The notes: generated by a model not told the origin, from the sequence alone. DNA of 64,000 nt from CBDIHH01 sp965279095 (GCA_965279095.1 CBDIHH010000006.1:868001-932000); one strand, 5' to 3'. Numbered from the stretch's first letter, positions 8,891 to 18,882 are shown. Translations and numbers: made by a program.

Positions 8891-9097
8891 GCGTGGGCCC
8901 CAGCGGACCTGCGACGCCGCGTGACTTGCCACACCGCCCCCGGTCGGCTCAAAACAGGCTCGGCGCGGCGCCTTTCCAAGAGGCGCCGGGCCCTCGAGCC
9001 GTCGATCATCGCGATCGACCCCTTTCAAACCGGCCGGGATTCCATATCTAATCACCCAGGCGGGACGGTGGTCCCGGCGCGACGGAGACAGTGCTGA
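8891..9097 (+). promoter_or_regulatory. clpS upstream region with 8-bp hairpin
   Basis: This 207-bp gap holds a perfect 8-bp stem (CGGCGCCT 8966-8973 with AGGCGCCG 8981-8988, 7-base loop) and then the clpS leader. A promoter is expected here, but I could not assign -35/-10 elements with confidence. Confidence 0.3.
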
Positions 9098-9427
9098 ATG
9101 GCCGAGCGCAAGCAAGGCAATCCTGACAATGGCGTAGGGTCGGCGGTGGTCACCCAGACCAAGCCGAAGACCCAGAAGCCATCGCTGTACCGGGTATTGA
9201 TTCTGAACGACGACTACACGCCGATGGAGTTCGTCGTGTACGTGCTTGAGCGGTTTTTCAACAAATCGCGTGAAGATGCGACTCGGATCATGCTCCATGT
9301 GCACCAGCACGGCGTAGGAGTGTGTGGGCTGTTTACCTACGAGGTCGCTGAAACCAAGGTCGCCCAGGTGATCGATACCGCACGCCGGCACCAGCACCCG
9401 CTCCAGTGCACCATGGAAAAGGATTGA
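9098..9427 (+). CDS. clpS: ATP-dependent Clp protease adaptor ClpS
   Basis: A 109-residue N-end-rule adaptor that binds N-degron substrates and the ClpA N-domain, delivering them to ClpAP. It has an unstructured N-terminal tail, then the folded core with the family hallmark [18 protein letters not shown] (substrate pocket), the helix with [11 protein letters not shown], and EVAETKV. It is followed 10 bases later by clpA, the usual operon. Confidence 0.97.
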   Translation: MAERKQGNPDNGVGSAVVTQTKPKTQKPSLYRVLILNDDYTPMEFVVYVLERFFNKSREDATRIMLHVHQHGVGVCGLFTYEVAETKVAQVIDTARRHQHPLQCTMEKD

Positions 9428-9437
9428 GAGGCCCTCA

Positions 9438-11771
9438 TTGCCGTCTTTCTCGCGCAACCTCGAAGAGACTCTTAACCGGGCGGTCGCCTACGCCAACCAG
9501 CGTCGGCACGAGTACGCCACCCTAGAGCATCTTCTTCTGTCTCTCACCGACGACGCCGACGCGGCGGGCGTGATGCGCGCCTGCGACGTCGACCTCAACG
9601 CGCTCAAGAAGAGCCTGCTGAACTATCTCGACACCGAGCTGAAGTCGCTCATCGTCGACGACGGCGAGGACGCCAAGCCCACCGCGGGCTTCCAGCGCGT
9701 GATCCAGCGCGCGGTGATTCACGTCCAGTCCTCGGGGCGCGACGAGGTCAGCGGGGCCAATGTCCTGGTGGCCATCTTCTCCGAGCGGGAGAGCCACGCC
9801 GCCTACTTCCTGCAGGAGCAGGACATGACCCGCTACGACGCGGTCAACTTCATCGCCCACGGCATCGCCAAGAAGGCCGGGGCGTCGGAGCCGCGCAGCG
9901 TCAAGAGCGCCAACCCGCAGGAGGGCGAGGAGAAACCCGCGTCCAAGGGCGCGGGCGAAGCCCTCGAGGCCTATTGCATCAACCTCAACGACAAGGCCCG
10001 CCAGGGGAAGGTCGATCCCCTGATCGGCCGCACCAGCGAGGTCGAGCGCTGCATCCAGATCCTCTGCCGGCGGACCAAGAACAATCCGCTGCTGGTGGGC
10101 GACCCCGGCGTGGGCAAGACCGCCATCGCCGAAGGCCTGGCCCGCAAGATCATCAATGGCGAGGTGCCCGAGGTGCTGGCGGAAGCCACCATCTTCAGCC
10201 TCGACATGGGCGCCCTGCTGGCCGGGACCCGCTACCGCGGCGACTTCGAGGAACGCGTTAAGCAGGTGGTCAAGGAGCTTGAGGCCCACCCCAACTCGGT
10301 GCTGTTCATTGACGAGATCCACACGGTGATCGGCGCGGGGGCCACCTCGGGCGGAGCCATGGACGCCTCCAACCTGCTGAAACCGGCCCTTGCCTCGGGC
10401 ACCCTGCGGTGCATGGGCTCGACCACCTACAAGGAATACCGGCAGCACTTCGAGAAGGATCGGGCCCTCGTCCGGCGCTTCCAGAAGATCGACGTCAACG
10501 AGCCGTCCATCGAGGATTCCATCAAGATCCTCAAGGGCTTGAAGCCTTACTATGAGGAGTTCCACAAGCTCAAATACACCAACGACGCCATCCGCGTCGC
10601 GGTGGAGCTGTCGGCCCGCTACATCACCGACCGCAAGCTGCCGGACAAGGCCATCGACATCATCGACGAGGCCGGCGCCTCGCAGATGCTGCTGCCCGAG
10701 GGGCGCCGGAAAAAGACCATCGGCGTCAAGGAGGTCGAGGCCGTCGTGGCCAAGATCGCGCGCATTCCGCCGAAATCGGTCTCCAAGTCGGATACCGAGG
10801 CGCTGAAGGAACTCGAGCAGGACCTGAAGCGGGCGGTGTTCGGCCAGGAGGAGGCGATCATCCAGCTGTCCGCGGCCATGAAGATGTCCCGGGCCGGCCT
10901 GCGCGATCCCCAGAAGCCGATCGGCTGCTACCTGTTCTCGGGCCCTACCGGCACCGGCAAGACCGAGACGGCCAAGCAGCTGGCGTCCACCCTGGGCATC
11001 GAGATGCTGCGCTTCGACATGTCGGAATACATGGAGCGGCACACCGTCTCGCGCCTGATCGGGGCGCCTCCGGGCTATGTCGGCCACGACCAGGGCGGGC
11101 TGCTGACCGACGCCGTCGACCAGCACCCCCATGCGGTGGTGCTGCTGGACGAGATCGAGAAGGCGCACCCGGACGTCTACAACATCCTGCTTCAGGTCAT
11201 GGACCACGGGGTGCTGACGGACGCGGTGGGCAAGAAGGTCGACTTCCGCAACGTCATCCTGATCATGACGACCAATGCGGGCGCCGCCGACAGCCAGCGC
11301 AACAACATCGGCTTCGGCCGGGGTCGGGCGAAGGACGAGGAGGACGAGGCCATCAAGCGTCTGTTCTCGCCCGAGTTCCGCAATCGGCTGGACGCGGTGG
11401 TGCCGTTCAAGGCCCTCAACCAGGACGTCATCCGGCTGGTGGTGCACAAGTTCATCATCCAGCTGGAAGCCCAGCTGGCGGATCGCCACGTGACCATCGA
11501 GACCACCGACGAGGCGGCCGACTGGCTGGCCAAGAACGGCTTCGACGAACTCTACGGCGCCCGGCCCCTGGCCCGGGTGATCCAGGAGAACATCAAGAAG
11601 CCGCTCGCCGACGAGATCCTGTTCGGGCGCCTGGTGCGCGGCGGGCATGTGAAGGTCGGGCTGAAGGACGGAAAGCTCGTGTTCGACGTCGAGCCGGCCA
11701 AGGAGCCGCCTCCAGGCAAGGGCCGTGAGAAGGAGCCCGAAGCGGACTCCGAGGAACCGGCCCTGGCCTGA
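9438..11771 (+). CDS. clpA: ATP-dependent Clp protease ATP-binding subunit ClpA
   Basis: A 777-residue Hsp100 unfoldase. N-domain at 1-145 ([10 protein letters not shown]), first AAA+ module with Walker A GDPGVGKT (222-229) and [14 protein letters not shown], second AAA+ module with Walker A GPTGTGKT (502-509) and the C-terminal sensor region [13 protein letters not shown]. An IGFG-type ClpP-binding loop is visible (IGFGRGR). It feeds unfolded substrates to ClpP and works with ClpS. The start is TTG at 9438, supported by GAGAGG just upstream. A perfect hairpin terminator follows. Confidence 0.97.
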   Translation: MPSFSRNLEETLNRAVAYANQRRHEYATLEHLLLSLTDDADAAGVMRACDVDLNALKKSLLNYLDTELKSLIVDDGEDAKPTAGFQRVIQRAVIHVQSSGRDEVSGANVLVAIFSERESHAAYFLQEQDMTRYDAVNFIAHGIAKKAGASEPRSVKSANPQEGEEKPASKGAGEALEAYCINLNDKARQGKVDPLIGRTSEVERCIQILCRRTKNNPLLVGDPGVGKTAIAEGLARKIINGEVPEVLAEATIFSLDMGALLAGTRYRGDFEERVKQVVKELEAHPNSVLFIDEIHTVIGAGATSGGAMDASNLLKPALASGTLRCMGSTTYKEYRQHFEKDRALVRRFQKIDVNEPSIEDSIKILKGLKPYYEEFHKLKYTNDAIRVAVELSARYITDRKLPDKAIDIIDEAGASQMLLPEGRRKKTIGVKEVEAVVAKIARIPPKSVSKSDTEALKELEQDLKRAVFGQEEAIIQLSAAMKMSRAGLRDPQKPIGCYLFSGPTGTGKTETAKQLASTLGIEMLRFDMSEYMERHTVSRLIGAPPGYVGHDQGGLLTDAVDQHPHAVVLLDEIEKAHPDVYNILLQVMDHGVLTDAVGKKVDFRNVILIMTTNAGAADSQRNNIGFGRGRAKDEEDEAIKRLFSPEFRNRLDAVVPFKALNQDVIRLVVHKFIIQLEAQLADRHVTIETTDEAADWLAKNGFDELYGARPLARVIQENIKKPLADEILFGRLVRGGHVKVGLKDGKLVFDVEPAKEPPPGKGREKEPEADSEEPALA

Positions 11772-11793
11772 CGGTCGGAGCCTTAAGACAAGC

Positions 11794-11821
11794 GAAGGGC
11801 CGGCGGCGACGCCGGCCCTTC
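11794..11821. terminator. Bidirectional terminator between clpA and GST gene
   Basis: A perfect 12-bp stem (11794-11805 with 11810-11821) closed by a GCGA (GNRA) tetraloop lies between the convergent clpA and GST genes. The flanks are not strongly T-rich, so it may act together with Rho. Confidence 0.65.
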
Positions 11822-11823
11822 TG

Positions 11824-12462
11824 CTATCGGGGGAACATCTGGAAGTAGGGCTCGGCCTCCGCCAGCACCCGGGCGACCGACGGCCTCTGCGACAGCCGCT
11901 GCAGATAGGCGGCCGTGACCGGCCAACGCTCCGCGAGGGGCTGGACCTGGTCCGCGTAGAACAGGGCGGGGGCCGCGGCGCAGTCGGCCAGGGTGAAGTC
12001 GTCGCCCACGGCCCAGGTCCGGCCCCCCATGCGGTCCTCGACCACCCCGCAGGCGGTCGCCAGGACGCCACGCGCCTGCTCCACCCCCAGCGGATCCCGG
12101 TTCGCCTCCGGCCGCAGCCGGTCAGCGACGATCCTCTGCATCGGCTCCTGAACATAGAGGTCGAAGAACCGGTCCCAGAACCGGACATCGAGGGCGCCGT
12201 CGCCCGCCGGGAGGAGGGGGCGCGGTCCTGGAAAGCGCTGGTCGAGGTATTCGATGATGATGCTGGACTCCAGCACCACCCGTCCTTCGTCCTCCAAGGC
12301 GGGCATCTTGCCCATGGGCGACAGGGCCAGGAACGCCGCCCGCCCATCCGGATCGCCCAGGTCGACGAGGGCCGACTCGAACGGCGTCCCGGTCTCATAG
12401 AGGGCGATCAGCACCTTCCAGCAGTAGGAGGCGAGGGGGTGGGCATGGAGGCGGAGCGCCAT
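11824..12462 (-). CDS. Glutathione S-transferase family protein
   Basis: A 212-residue protein with an N-terminal thioredoxin-like domain (LHAHPLASYCWKV at the active-site helix, then the cis-proline region MGKMPALED and the glutathione-binding ESSIIIEYLD) and an all-helical C-terminal domain (TLADCAAAP). Cysteine 14 lies in the usual catalytic loop. The substrate is unknown. It is followed downstream by the clpA terminator and preceded by the HIT gene on the same strand (53-bp gap). Confidence 0.88.
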   Translation of the reverse strand: MALRLHAHPLASYCWKVLIALYETGTPFESALVDLGDPDGRAAFLALSPMGKMPALEDEGRVVLESSIIIEYLDQRFPGPRPLLPAGDGALDVRFWDRFFDLYVQEPMQRIVADRLRPEANRDPLGVEQARGVLATACGVVEDRMGGRTWAVGDDFTLADCAAAPALFYADQVQPLAERWPVTAAYLQRLSQRPSVARVLAEAEPYFQMFPR

Positions 12463-12515
12463 AGGGGAATCTCCAGGTCAGTGGGCTCGAGCGACAGGGT
12501 CTGGTAGGCTTGGCC

Positions 12516-12950
12516 TCAGTCAAGCTTCGCCGCGATCGCCTTCGCCAGAGCCTTCAGCTCGCCCGCATCGGCCTTGCCGCCGCCGTGGGCGCCCAGCGGC
12601 TGGCCGTCCCAGACGGGGATGACGTGGAAGTGCAGGTGGAAGACGCTCTGACCGGCGGGGGCGCCGTTGAACTGCACGACCTTGACGCCATCGGGCTGCA
12701 GAGCGGCGCGCGCGGCGCGGGCCAGCCGCTGCACCGCCGCGATCAGGACGGCCAGCACCTCCGGCTCGGCATCCAGCAGGTTGCGGGCCCGCGATCGCTT
12801 CGAGATCACCAGGGCGTGTCCGCGCGACTGGGGGAAGGCGTCCATGAAGGCCAGGACGTCGTCGTCCTCGAAGATCCGGGCGCTGGGGATCTGGCCGGCG
12901 ATGATCCGGGCGAAGATGTTGTCGTCGTCATAGGCGCCGTCGAGGCTCAT
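12516..12950 (-). CDS. HIT family nucleotide hydrolase/transferase
   Basis: A 144-residue histidine-triad protein. The HxHxH motif is seen in SVFHLHFHVIPVW, and the N-terminal part has the usual NIFARIIAGQIP and DDVLAFMDAFPQSRGHALVI. HIT proteins hydrolyse nucleoside phosphoramidates or AMP-lysine; the exact substrate cannot be read from sequence. It lies between a small membrane-protein gene and the GST gene, all on the minus strand. Confidence 0.92.
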   Translation of the reverse strand: MSLDGAYDDDNIFARIIAGQIPSARIFEDDDVLAFMDAFPQSRGHALVISKRSRARNLLDAEPEVLAVLIAAVQRLARAARAALQPDGVKVVQFNGAPAGQSVFHLHFHVIPVWDGQPLGAHGGGKADAGELKALAKAIAAKLD

Positions 12951-12975
12951 CGCGTTCTCCCTGTCCGCCTCGATG

Positions 12976-13182
12976 TTAGGGCGCCGGTTGGCTGAGGCCC
13001 AGCAGGGCGGCGGCGTGGACAGCCAGCAACACCACCCCGGCCCCCGACAGCATCATCAGAAGCTGCCAGGGAATCAGCCGCGGGCCCCGGTGAGGGTTGG
13101 GCGGCTGGGCCCCGCGCCAGCCGCAGAACAGGGCTACGACGAGGGAGACGGCGCCGATCCACAGGGTGGCGGTCAGCCCCAT
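12976..13182 (-). CDS. Small two-helix membrane protein, unknown function
   Basis: A protein of 68 residues from ATG 13182 (72 from an in-frame GTG at 13194) with two hydrophobic helices (about 4-20 and 41-62 in the longer form), separated by a proline/arginine-rich loop. No family was recognised. Its promoter would lie in the CtrA/GANTC-containing gap shared with podJ, so cell-cycle control is possible. No clear Shine-Dalgarno decides the start. Confidence 0.55.
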   Translation of the reverse strand: MGLTATLWIGAVSLVVALFCGWRGAQPPNPHRGPRLIPWQLLMMLSGAGVVLLAVHAAALLGLSQPAP

Positions 13183-13207
13183 GGTAAAAGACACGCTTCG
13201 TTAACCA

Positions 13208-13222
13208 TTAATCCGTTCTTAA
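13208..13222. promoter_or_regulatory. Consensus CtrA-binding site
   Basis: An exact TTAA-N7-TTAA (TTAA 13208-13211, seven bases, TTAA 13219-13222) is preceded by a further TTAA half-site at 13201-13204. This is the full Caulobacter-type CtrA box. It lies between the small membrane protein and podJ, about 155 bp before the podJ ATG, so CtrA could repress or activate either gene. Confidence 0.7.
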
Positions 13223-13224
13223 CC

Positions 13225-13373
13225 GAGTCGCACCCAAGGATCAGCGCCGGGCTGCGAGACGCAGGATCATCCACAGCAGATGGCCCCTGACACTAGATAT
13301 TGCGTTTACGCCGCGTTTACACACTAGGAATCGCTGGGTAGCGTCCGAGGCTGTATTCCGGGGAGTTCGAATC
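13225..13373. promoter_or_regulatory. Three GANTC (CcrM) sites in the podJ upstream region
   Basis: GAGTC at 13225-13229, GAATC at 13328-13332 and GAATC at 13369-13373 (3 bp before the podJ ATG). In Caulobacter, GANTC methylation by CcrM together with GcrA controls polarity genes including podJ. Three sites within 150 bp is dense for a pentamer that is usually under-represented in these genomes. Functional control here is inference. Confidence 0.55.
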
Positions 13374-13375
13374 GG

Positions 13376-16300
13376 ATGACGGCAGGGGCGCCTTGGAGCG
13401 TGAAGGGGATCGACCCCAAGGCGCGTGAGATCGCGAAGGATCTTGCCCGGCGCTCGGGCATGACCCTGGGCGAGTGGCTGAACCAGATGATCCTGGAGGA
13501 CAGCCCCGAAGCCCTGGCCTCGCCGCCGCCGCCGCCGGAGCCCCGCCGCCGCGCCGACCCGTTCGCCGATCGGCTCGCCACGCCGGATCGAGTGGCCGCG
13601 CCCATCCAGCGCCTGCGGGTCGAGCCGATGGAAGAGGACGACATCGCCCAGGTCACGGCGGCTCTCGACCGCCTGTCCGCCCGCATCGAGGCGGCCGAGC
13701 ACCGCTCGACCCTGGCCATCAGCGGCATCGACCAGTCGGTGGTGGGCGTTCTCTCGCGCATCGACGACTCGGAGCGCCAGCAAAGCCAGGTGGCGGCGCG
13801 CTTCGAGGGCGCCATCGACGACGTGCGCACCGAGACCGAAACCATCGAGAGCCGGCTGACCGAGCTGGAGAAGGCCCGCAGCGGCGCCCGCTCCGCCGAG
13901 GCTTTGAAGTCCCTGGAAAGCGCCCTCAGCCGCGTGGCCAGCCACCTGTACGAGGGCGAGAGCCGGACCCGCGACGCCCTGGGCGACCTCAAGCGCGACG
14001 TCGACGACCTGGCAGACCGCGTGCTGCGCGCCGACTCCGTGCAAGAGCCCGCCCGGCAGGCCGCCGTCATCGAAGCGGTGGTGGCCCGGATCGGCGACCG
14101 GCTGGAGCAGGCCGAGGCCCGCACCACCCAGGCTCTGCGGGGGCTGGAAGGCTCCTTCGCGGGTCTGGACACGCGCCTGCGCACCGCCGAGGACCGACTC
14201 AAGGCCGACGGGCCGATCGAGCGGCGCTTCGAGACGATGGCCGCCGAGCTGAGCCAGCGATTCGACCAGGTCCGGTCCGAACTGGCCGAGAGCCTCAAGT
14301 CCGCCGCCGGCGCCCGCTTCGACCGTATGGACGGCGCCCTGCGCGAGATGACCGCCCACGTCCAGGCCGCGGAACACCGCTCCGCCCAGGCGATCGAGCG
14401 GATGGGCCAGGAGGTCGTCCGCCTGGCCGACACCATGAACCACAAGGTTCAGGCGGTGGAGAGCCGCAACGCCGAGGCCATCGAGCAGGTCGGCGGCGAC
14501 GTCGCCCGGATGGCCGACGCCGTCGAAGGCCGCATGAAGCGGGCCGACAACGCCCAGGCCGAGGCGCTGGAGAAGCTGGGCTCGGAGATCGCCCGCATCA
14601 CTGAGCGCCTGGCCGAACGCATCGCCAACGCCGAGCGCCGCTCGGCCCAGTCCATGGACGATGTCGGCGAGCAGGTGAGCCGGGCCACCGAGCGGCTGCA
14701 ACAGCGCCAGGAGCGGGCCTCGTCCGAACTGGTTGACCGCATGCGCCAGAGCGAGGAGCGGACCGCCAAGATCCTCGAGGAAGCGCGCGAGAAGATCGAT
14801 CAGCGTCTCAGCGAGGCGCAGAAACGGCTGGCCGAGCAGGTCGCGCCGGCCCTTGCCGTCCCGATGGCGGCCTATGCCGATCCCTACGCCGCCCCCTATG
14901 GGGCCGGCGGCTATGGCGCCGAACCCTTTGCGCCCCAGGATTTCGGCCCCGCCAGCTACGCCGGTCCGCAGAGCTTCGCCGCCCAGGCCTTCCCCGCCGC
15001 CCAGGCCTATCCGGCCCAGCCCTTCGGTCAGGTTTCCGCGCCCGTGGCCGAGCCCGAGCGCGCGACGCCGTCCGCCGACCCCTTCGCCGAGGCCGTCCCC
15101 TTCGGTCATGCCGATCCCGCCCCGGCCTTCGCCGCCGACGACATCGAGGCGGCCGAGGCGTTCGGTGGGGATGACGCCTTTGTCACCGACAAGGCCTCAT
15201 CCGCCTTTGAGGAGGGCTTCGACCCGGCCGCCTTCGAAGCCGCCATGTCTGAGGCCGCGCCGCCTGAGGCGACCCGCAGCAGCTCGACCCGGGACCTGAT
15301 CGCCCAGGCCCGGGCCGCCGCCCGCGCCGCCTCCGCCCCGCCCGAAACCCGCCAGGGCGGCGGCGCCGGCAAGGAAGCGCGCGAGTCCGGCTCGCTGTTC
15401 TCCGGCTTCGCCATCGGCCGCAAGAAGGCCAGGGCCGACAACTCCAAGCTCAAGACCGCCCTGATGATGTCGGCCCTGGCCGCCTTCGTCGGCATCGGCG
15501 CTTCGGGCTATGTGCTGGTCAACGGCGGCTCCATCGCCGGCTGGTCGGACAGCAAGGGCCGGCCGGCCGAGCCGGGGTCGGACGCGGCCAAGGCCGACGA
15601 CACGCCGATCGACGCCACGGCCGAGCCCCCGGCCGCCACCACCCTCGACCCGCGCCTGGCCCTGGCCCTGGCCCCCTCGGCGACGACGGCGCCCGCGGCG
15701 CCCCCGGCGGAGGCCCAGACCCTCTACGCCACCGCCGTCGCCCAGATCGAGGCGGGCGACAACGGCGGGGTGGATCCCCTGCGCCGCGCCGCCAACCTCG
15801 GCTACGCCCCCGCGCAGTATTTTCTCGCCAACCTCTATGCCGACGGCAAGTCCGGCCTGAAGAAGGACGCCGCCGAGGCCCGCCGCTGGACCGAGCGGGC
15901 GGCCGCCAACGGCGAGCCGCGGGCGATGCACAGCCTGGCGACCTTCTACTATTACGGGGAGGGGGGGCCGCAGAACCCCGCCGCCGCGGTGGACTGGTTC
16001 AAGAAGGCGGCCAACCTCGGCTGGGTGGACAGCCAGTTCAACCTCGCGGTCCTCAACGAGAAGGGGCTCGGGGTGCGCCAGAACCCCGCCGAGGCCTATA
16101 AATGGTATGTGATCGCCGGGCGGGGCGGCGACGAGCCGTCCCGCGGCAAGGCGGCGGAGTTGAAGCGCATCCTGTCGCCGGCCGAACTGTCGGCGGCGGA
16201 CCGGGCCGCCGCCGCCTTCCGCGCCGAGGCCCCCAACCCCTCGGCCCGCCCCGCCGCCATCGCCGCCGCGCCGCCGGCGCCCGGCGCGATCGGCTCCGTC

Positions 16301-16474
16301 GCCGCCGCCCAGCGCGCCCTGTCCCGCCTCGGCTACTACCAGGGCCCGGCGGACGGCGCGGCCTCGCCCGCCCTGCGCCTGGCCATCGCCGCCTATCAGC
16401 GCGACCAGGGGCTGCCCGCGTCCGGCGCTCTGACTCCGGACCTGATGCAAAGGTTCGCGACGGCGACGCGCTGA
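13376..16474 (+). CDS. podJ: PodJ-like polar organelle development protein
   Basis: A 1032-residue bitopic membrane protein. The N-terminus (PWSVKGIDPKAREIAKDLARR, including the GMTLGEWLN segment) is the PodJ signature. Residues about 80-490 are charged, heptad-rich coiled coil with repeated AEHRSxxAI units, followed by a Pro/Ala/Tyr-rich spacer (about 495-560) and another disordered region. One transmembrane helix lies at about 691-715. The periplasmic part has Sel1/TPR-like repeats (about 808-921) and a C-terminal peptidoglycan-binding domain (about 971-1031). In Caulobacter PodJ marks the new pole and recruits PleC and pilus and adhesin factors. It stands alone behind CtrA/GANTC sites and ends at a terminator. 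Confidence 0.88.
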   Translation: MTAGAPWSVKGIDPKAREIAKDLARRSGMTLGEWLNQMILEDSPEALASPPPPPEPRRRADPFADRLATPDRVAAPIQRLRVEPMEEDDIAQVTAALDRLSARIEAAEHRSTLAISGIDQSVVGVLSRIDDSERQQSQVAARFEGAIDDVRTETETIESRLTELEKARSGARSAEALKSLESALSRVASHLYEGESRTRDALGDLKRDVDDLADRVLRADSVQEPARQAAVIEAVVARIGDRLEQAEARTTQALRGLEGSFAGLDTRLRTAEDRLKADGPIERRFETMAAELSQRFDQVRSELAESLKSAAGARFDRMDGALREMTAHVQAAEHRSAQAIERMGQEVVRLADTMNHKVQAVESRNAEAIEQVGGDVARMADAVEGRMKRADNAQAEALEKLGSEIARITERLAERIANAERRSAQSMDDVGEQVSRATERLQQRQERASSELVDRMRQSEERTAKILEEAREKIDQRLSEAQKRLAEQVAPALAVPMAAYADPYAAPYGAGGYGAEPFAPQDFGPASYAGPQSFAAQAFPAAQAYPAQPFGQVSAPVAEPERATPSADPFAEAVPFGHADPAPAFAADDIEAAEAFGGDDAFVTDKASSAFEEGFDPAAFEAAMSEAAPPEATRSSSTRDLIAQARAAARAASAPPETRQGGGAGKEARESGSLFSGFAIGRKKARADNSKLKTALMMSALAAFVGIGASGYVLVNGGSIAGWSDSKGRPAEPGSDAAKADDTPIDATAEPPAATTLDPRLALALAPSATTAPAAPPAEAQTLYATAVAQIEAGDNGGVDPLRRAANLGYAPAQYFLANLYADGKSGLKKDAAEARRWTERAAANGEPRAMHSLATFYYYGEGGPQNPAAAVDWFKKAANLGWVDSQFNLAVLNEKGLGVRQNPAEAYKWYVIAGRGGDEPSRGKAAELKRILSPAELSAADRAAAAFRAEAPNPSARPAAIAAAPPAPGAIGSVAAAQRALSRLGYYQGPADGAASPALRLAIAAYQRDQGLPASGALTPDLMQRFATATR

Positions 16475-16492
16475 GGCGTTAGGACGGCATCG

Positions 16493-16518
16493 GCGGCGCG
16501 GTGGGGCGCCGCGCTTTT
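16493..16518 (+). terminator. Rho-independent terminator after podJ
   Basis: A perfect 7-bp GC stem (16493-16499 with 16506-16512), six-base loop, then GC and TTTT at 16515-16518. It lies between podJ and the DUF3429 gene. Confidence 0.65.
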
Positions 16519-16529
16519 CGGAGTGAGGC

Positions 16530-16979
16530 ATGGCGTTGCGACCGTCGGGCCCCGCGGGCGCCTGGATCCTGGGCCTGCTCGGCGCCTTGCCCTTCATCGT
16601 CGGGGCGATCCTCTATTGCTGGGGCTGGGCCATTCTCGAGGGACCGGCCAGCCGCGGCCTGCTGCTCTATTCGGCGACCCTGCTGTCCTTCATGGGCGGC
16701 TCCCGCTGGGGGGTGGAGATCGGCCGTTCGCCCCCGAGATGGGTCGTGCTGGCCCCGGCGATCGTCCTGCCCACCGTGGCCGTGGCCCTGACCATGAGCA
16801 CGGTGGAACTCAGCCTCAGCTGGCGGTTCGGCGGCTTCATCGCCGCCTTCATGGCCCTATGGCTATGGGACTGCATCTCCACCGAGCTGCCCCAGTGGTA
16901 TCCGCGCCTGCGCACCGCGGTGACGGCCGTCGCCTGCGTCTCCCTGGGCCTGGCGCTCGAACACTCCCTGCGGATGTAG
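16530..16979 (+). CDS. DUF3429 family membrane protein
   Basis: A 149-residue integral membrane protein with about five hydrophobic helices (10-30, 42-55, 66-85, 92-112, 122-140). LLSFMGGSRWGVEIG is the DUF3429 hallmark (YfjD/TMEM69-like). Function is unknown. It precedes the histidine phosphatase by 7 bases, so the two are likely co-transcribed. GGAGTGAGGC precedes the ATG. Confidence 0.82.
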   Translation: MALRPSGPAGAWILGLLGALPFIVGAILYCWGWAILEGPASRGLLLYSATLLSFMGGSRWGVEIGRSPPRWVVLAPAIVLPTVAVALTMSTVELSLSWRFGGFIAAFMALWLWDCISTELPQWYPRLRTAVTAVACVSLGLALEHSLRM

Positions 16980-16986
16980 GCGGCGG

Positions 16987-17565
16987 GTGATCTATCTGGT
17001 GCGTCATGGAGAGACGGCGTTCAACGCCGCCGGTCGCATGCAAGGGGCGCTCGACTCGCCGCTGACGGCCCGCGGCCTGAGCCAGGCCCAGCGCATGGGC
17101 GTGACGCTGAAGGGGCTGGTCCGCCGGCCGTTCGCCATCGTCGCCAGCCCCCAGGGCCGCGCCCAGCATACGGCGCGAATCATCGCCGAGGTTCTGGGGA
17201 CGAATGCCGTGGGCGCCGATGCGCGCCTGCGCGAGATCACCCTGGGATCCTGGGACGGCCGAACCCACCGCGAGGTCGACGCCACGCACCCCGGTTTGCG
17301 CGACCGGGTCGACTGGCACTTTCACGCGCCCGATGGCGAGTCCTACCAGGCCATGCGCGAGCGGCTCGGGGCCTGGCTCAAGGACGCGCGAGGGCAAGCC
17401 GACGACCTCGTCGCCGTCTCCCACGGGGTGGCGGGCCGGGTGCTGCGCGGACTGGTGATGGGGATGACGCCGGAGCAGGCCCTGTCCCTGCAGATCCCGC
17501 AGGACGCGGTCTTCCGGCTCCACGCCGACCGGGTGGAGCGGATCGATTGCGCGCCGGCCGACTGA
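16987..17565 (+). CDS. Histidine phosphatase family protein (phosphoglycerate mutase-like)
   Basis: A 192-residue protein of the branch-1 histidine phosphatase superfamily. The catalytic RHGE is in [11 protein letters not shown] (His at about residue 7), with [10 protein letters not shown], the [11 protein letters not shown] loop and the second catalytic histidine in [11 protein letters not shown]. Substrate is undetermined (cofactor-dependent phosphoglycerate mutase or a small-molecule/alpha-ribazole-type phosphatase). It starts with GTG 16987, eight bases after the preceding stop codon begins to clear. Confidence 0.88.
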   Translation: MIYLVRHGETAFNAAGRMQGALDSPLTARGLSQAQRMGVTLKGLVRRPFAIVASPQGRAQHTARIIAEVLGTNAVGADARLREITLGSWDGRTHREVDATHPGLRDRVDWHFHAPDGESYQAMRERLGAWLKDARGQADDLVAVSHGVAGRVLRGLVMGMTPEQALSLQIPQDAVFRLHADRVERIDCAPAD

Positions 17566-17638
17566 GCCGGCGATCTGGCCTTTGCCCGCTTCGGGCGCTA
17601 GACCAGCGCTTCCTGTTTCACAAAGCCAAGCTCATCCC

Positions 17639-18382
17639 ATGGCCGGCCATTCCAAGTTCAAGAACATCCAGTTCCGCAAGGGGCGCCAGGACAAGCTGCG
17701 GTCCAAGGTGTTCTCCAAGCTGTCGCGCGACATCACCCTGGCCGCCAAGCAGGGGGTGCCCGACCCACGGGACAATGCCCGCCTGCGCCTGGCGATCATC
17801 AACGCCCGCGCCGAGAGCATGCCCAAGGACAATATCGATCGGGCCATCAAGAAGGGCACCTCGGGCGAGACCGACAACATGGAAGAGATCCGCTACGAGG
17901 GCTTCGGCCCCGGCGGATCGGGGCTGATCGTCGAGGTTCTGACCGACAACCGCAACCGCGCGGCGGCCAATGTGCGCACCATCTTCGGCAAGAACGGCGG
18001 CAACCTCGGCGAGACCGGGTCGGTGGCCTTCATGTTCGACCGCCTGGGCCAGATCACCTATCCGGCCGCGGCCGGCGGCGAGGACGCGGTGATGGAGGCG
18101 GCCATCGAGGCCGGCGCCGAGGACGTGGAATCCGACGAGGACAGCCATGTCATCTTCACCGCCTTCGAGGAATTCGGCGCGGTGATCGAGGCCCTGGAGA
18201 AGACCCTCGGGCCCGCCAAGTCCACGGCCATCGTCTGGCGGCCCAAGTCGCTGACCCCGGTGGGCGGCGAGGATGTGGGCGTGCTGATGCGGCTGCTCGA
18301 CGCCCTGGACGACGACGACGACGTGCAGAGCGTGTTCGGGAATTATGAGCTGAGCGATGAAGATCTCGCCAAGCTGGCCTAG
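17639..18382 (+). CDS. YebC/PmpR family protein (TACO1-like)
   Basis: A 247-residue protein. The start [19 protein letters not shown] at ATG 17639 is the invariant YebC N-terminus, so the upstream extension is rejected. Other signatures: [27 protein letters not shown] and [12 protein letters not shown]. Family members have been described as transcriptional regulators and, more recently, as translation factors that relieve ribosome stalling at proline tracts. Many genomes place yebC just upstream of ruvC, as here with two genes between. Confidence 0.95.
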   Translation: MAGHSKFKNIQFRKGRQDKLRSKVFSKLSRDITLAAKQGVPDPRDNARLRLAIINARAESMPKDNIDRAIKKGTSGETDNMEEIRYEGFGPGGSGLIVEVLTDNRNRAAANVRTIFGKNGGNLGETGSVAFMFDRLGQITYPAAAGGEDAVMEAAIEAGAEDVESDEDSHVIFTAFEEFGAVIEALEKTLGPAKSTAIVWRPKSLTPVGGEDVGVLMRLLDALDDDDDVQSVFGNYELSDEDLAKLA

Positions 18383-18537
18383 ACGCGGGAAATGTCGGGG
18401 CCGGGACTGTCGACCTAGCGATCCGGGCGCTTAACGTCTAAGGCCAGTCACCAGCCGCACCGCCATAGGGCCGCCACATGCTCGCCATGTCCGGCCCGCC
18501 TTATGGCCACGAACAGACAAGGGGCGTGTGTAATCCC

Positions 18538-18882
18538 ATGGCATGGATCATTGCAGCCATATCCGAGGGTCCGGAACTGCCGGAAGAGGCGGTGGCGGAC
18601 TTCCGGGAGGTCGCCAAGGCCAATCCGGCCGCGCCTTGGCGGCTGGAGACAGGCCACCTGCGCGGCGGCCGCGAACTGCTCGAGACGATGACGGGACGCT
18701 CCTGGGAGGAGATCGAGCTGACCCCCGAGGAGGTCAAGGCCGACTACGAGGCCCTGTCGAACCATGAGACCTTCGGCGCCAAGTCCGGCATGACCGCCGC
18801 GGTGATCGCCTTCCTGGGCGTCTGCGCCAAGCACGGCTTCGGCATCGAGGGCGGCGTGGCGGCCCGGCGAATGCGCCGCTAG
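18538..18882 (+). CDS. Hypothetical protein
   Basis: An open frame of 114 codons from ATG 18538; earlier in-frame starts exist at 18478 and 18487. Acidic, with a helix-rich middle (ELPEEAVADFREVAK, WEEIELTPEEVKADYEAL) and a C-terminal AVIAFLGVCAKHGFGIEGG. Codon use (GC-rich third positions) resembles the neighbours, which supports a real gene. I do not recognise the family. It lies just before the R1 repeat. Confidence 0.55.
   Translation: MAWIIAAISEGPELPEEAVADFREVAKANPAAPWRLETGHLRGGRELLETMTGRSWEEIELTPEEVKADYEALSNHETFGAKSGMTAAVIAFLGVCAKHGFGIEGGVAARRMRR

Noticed and set aside
9522..12398. 958-codon open frame on the minus strand opposite clpA
   Set aside because: It is the antisense shadow of clpA and the GST gene in a GC-rich genome; the sense strand has a full ClpA with all motifs.
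13241..15109. 622-codon minus-strand open frame opposite podJ
   Set aside because: Low-complexity shadow of the podJ coiled coil; no domain or ribosome-binding site.
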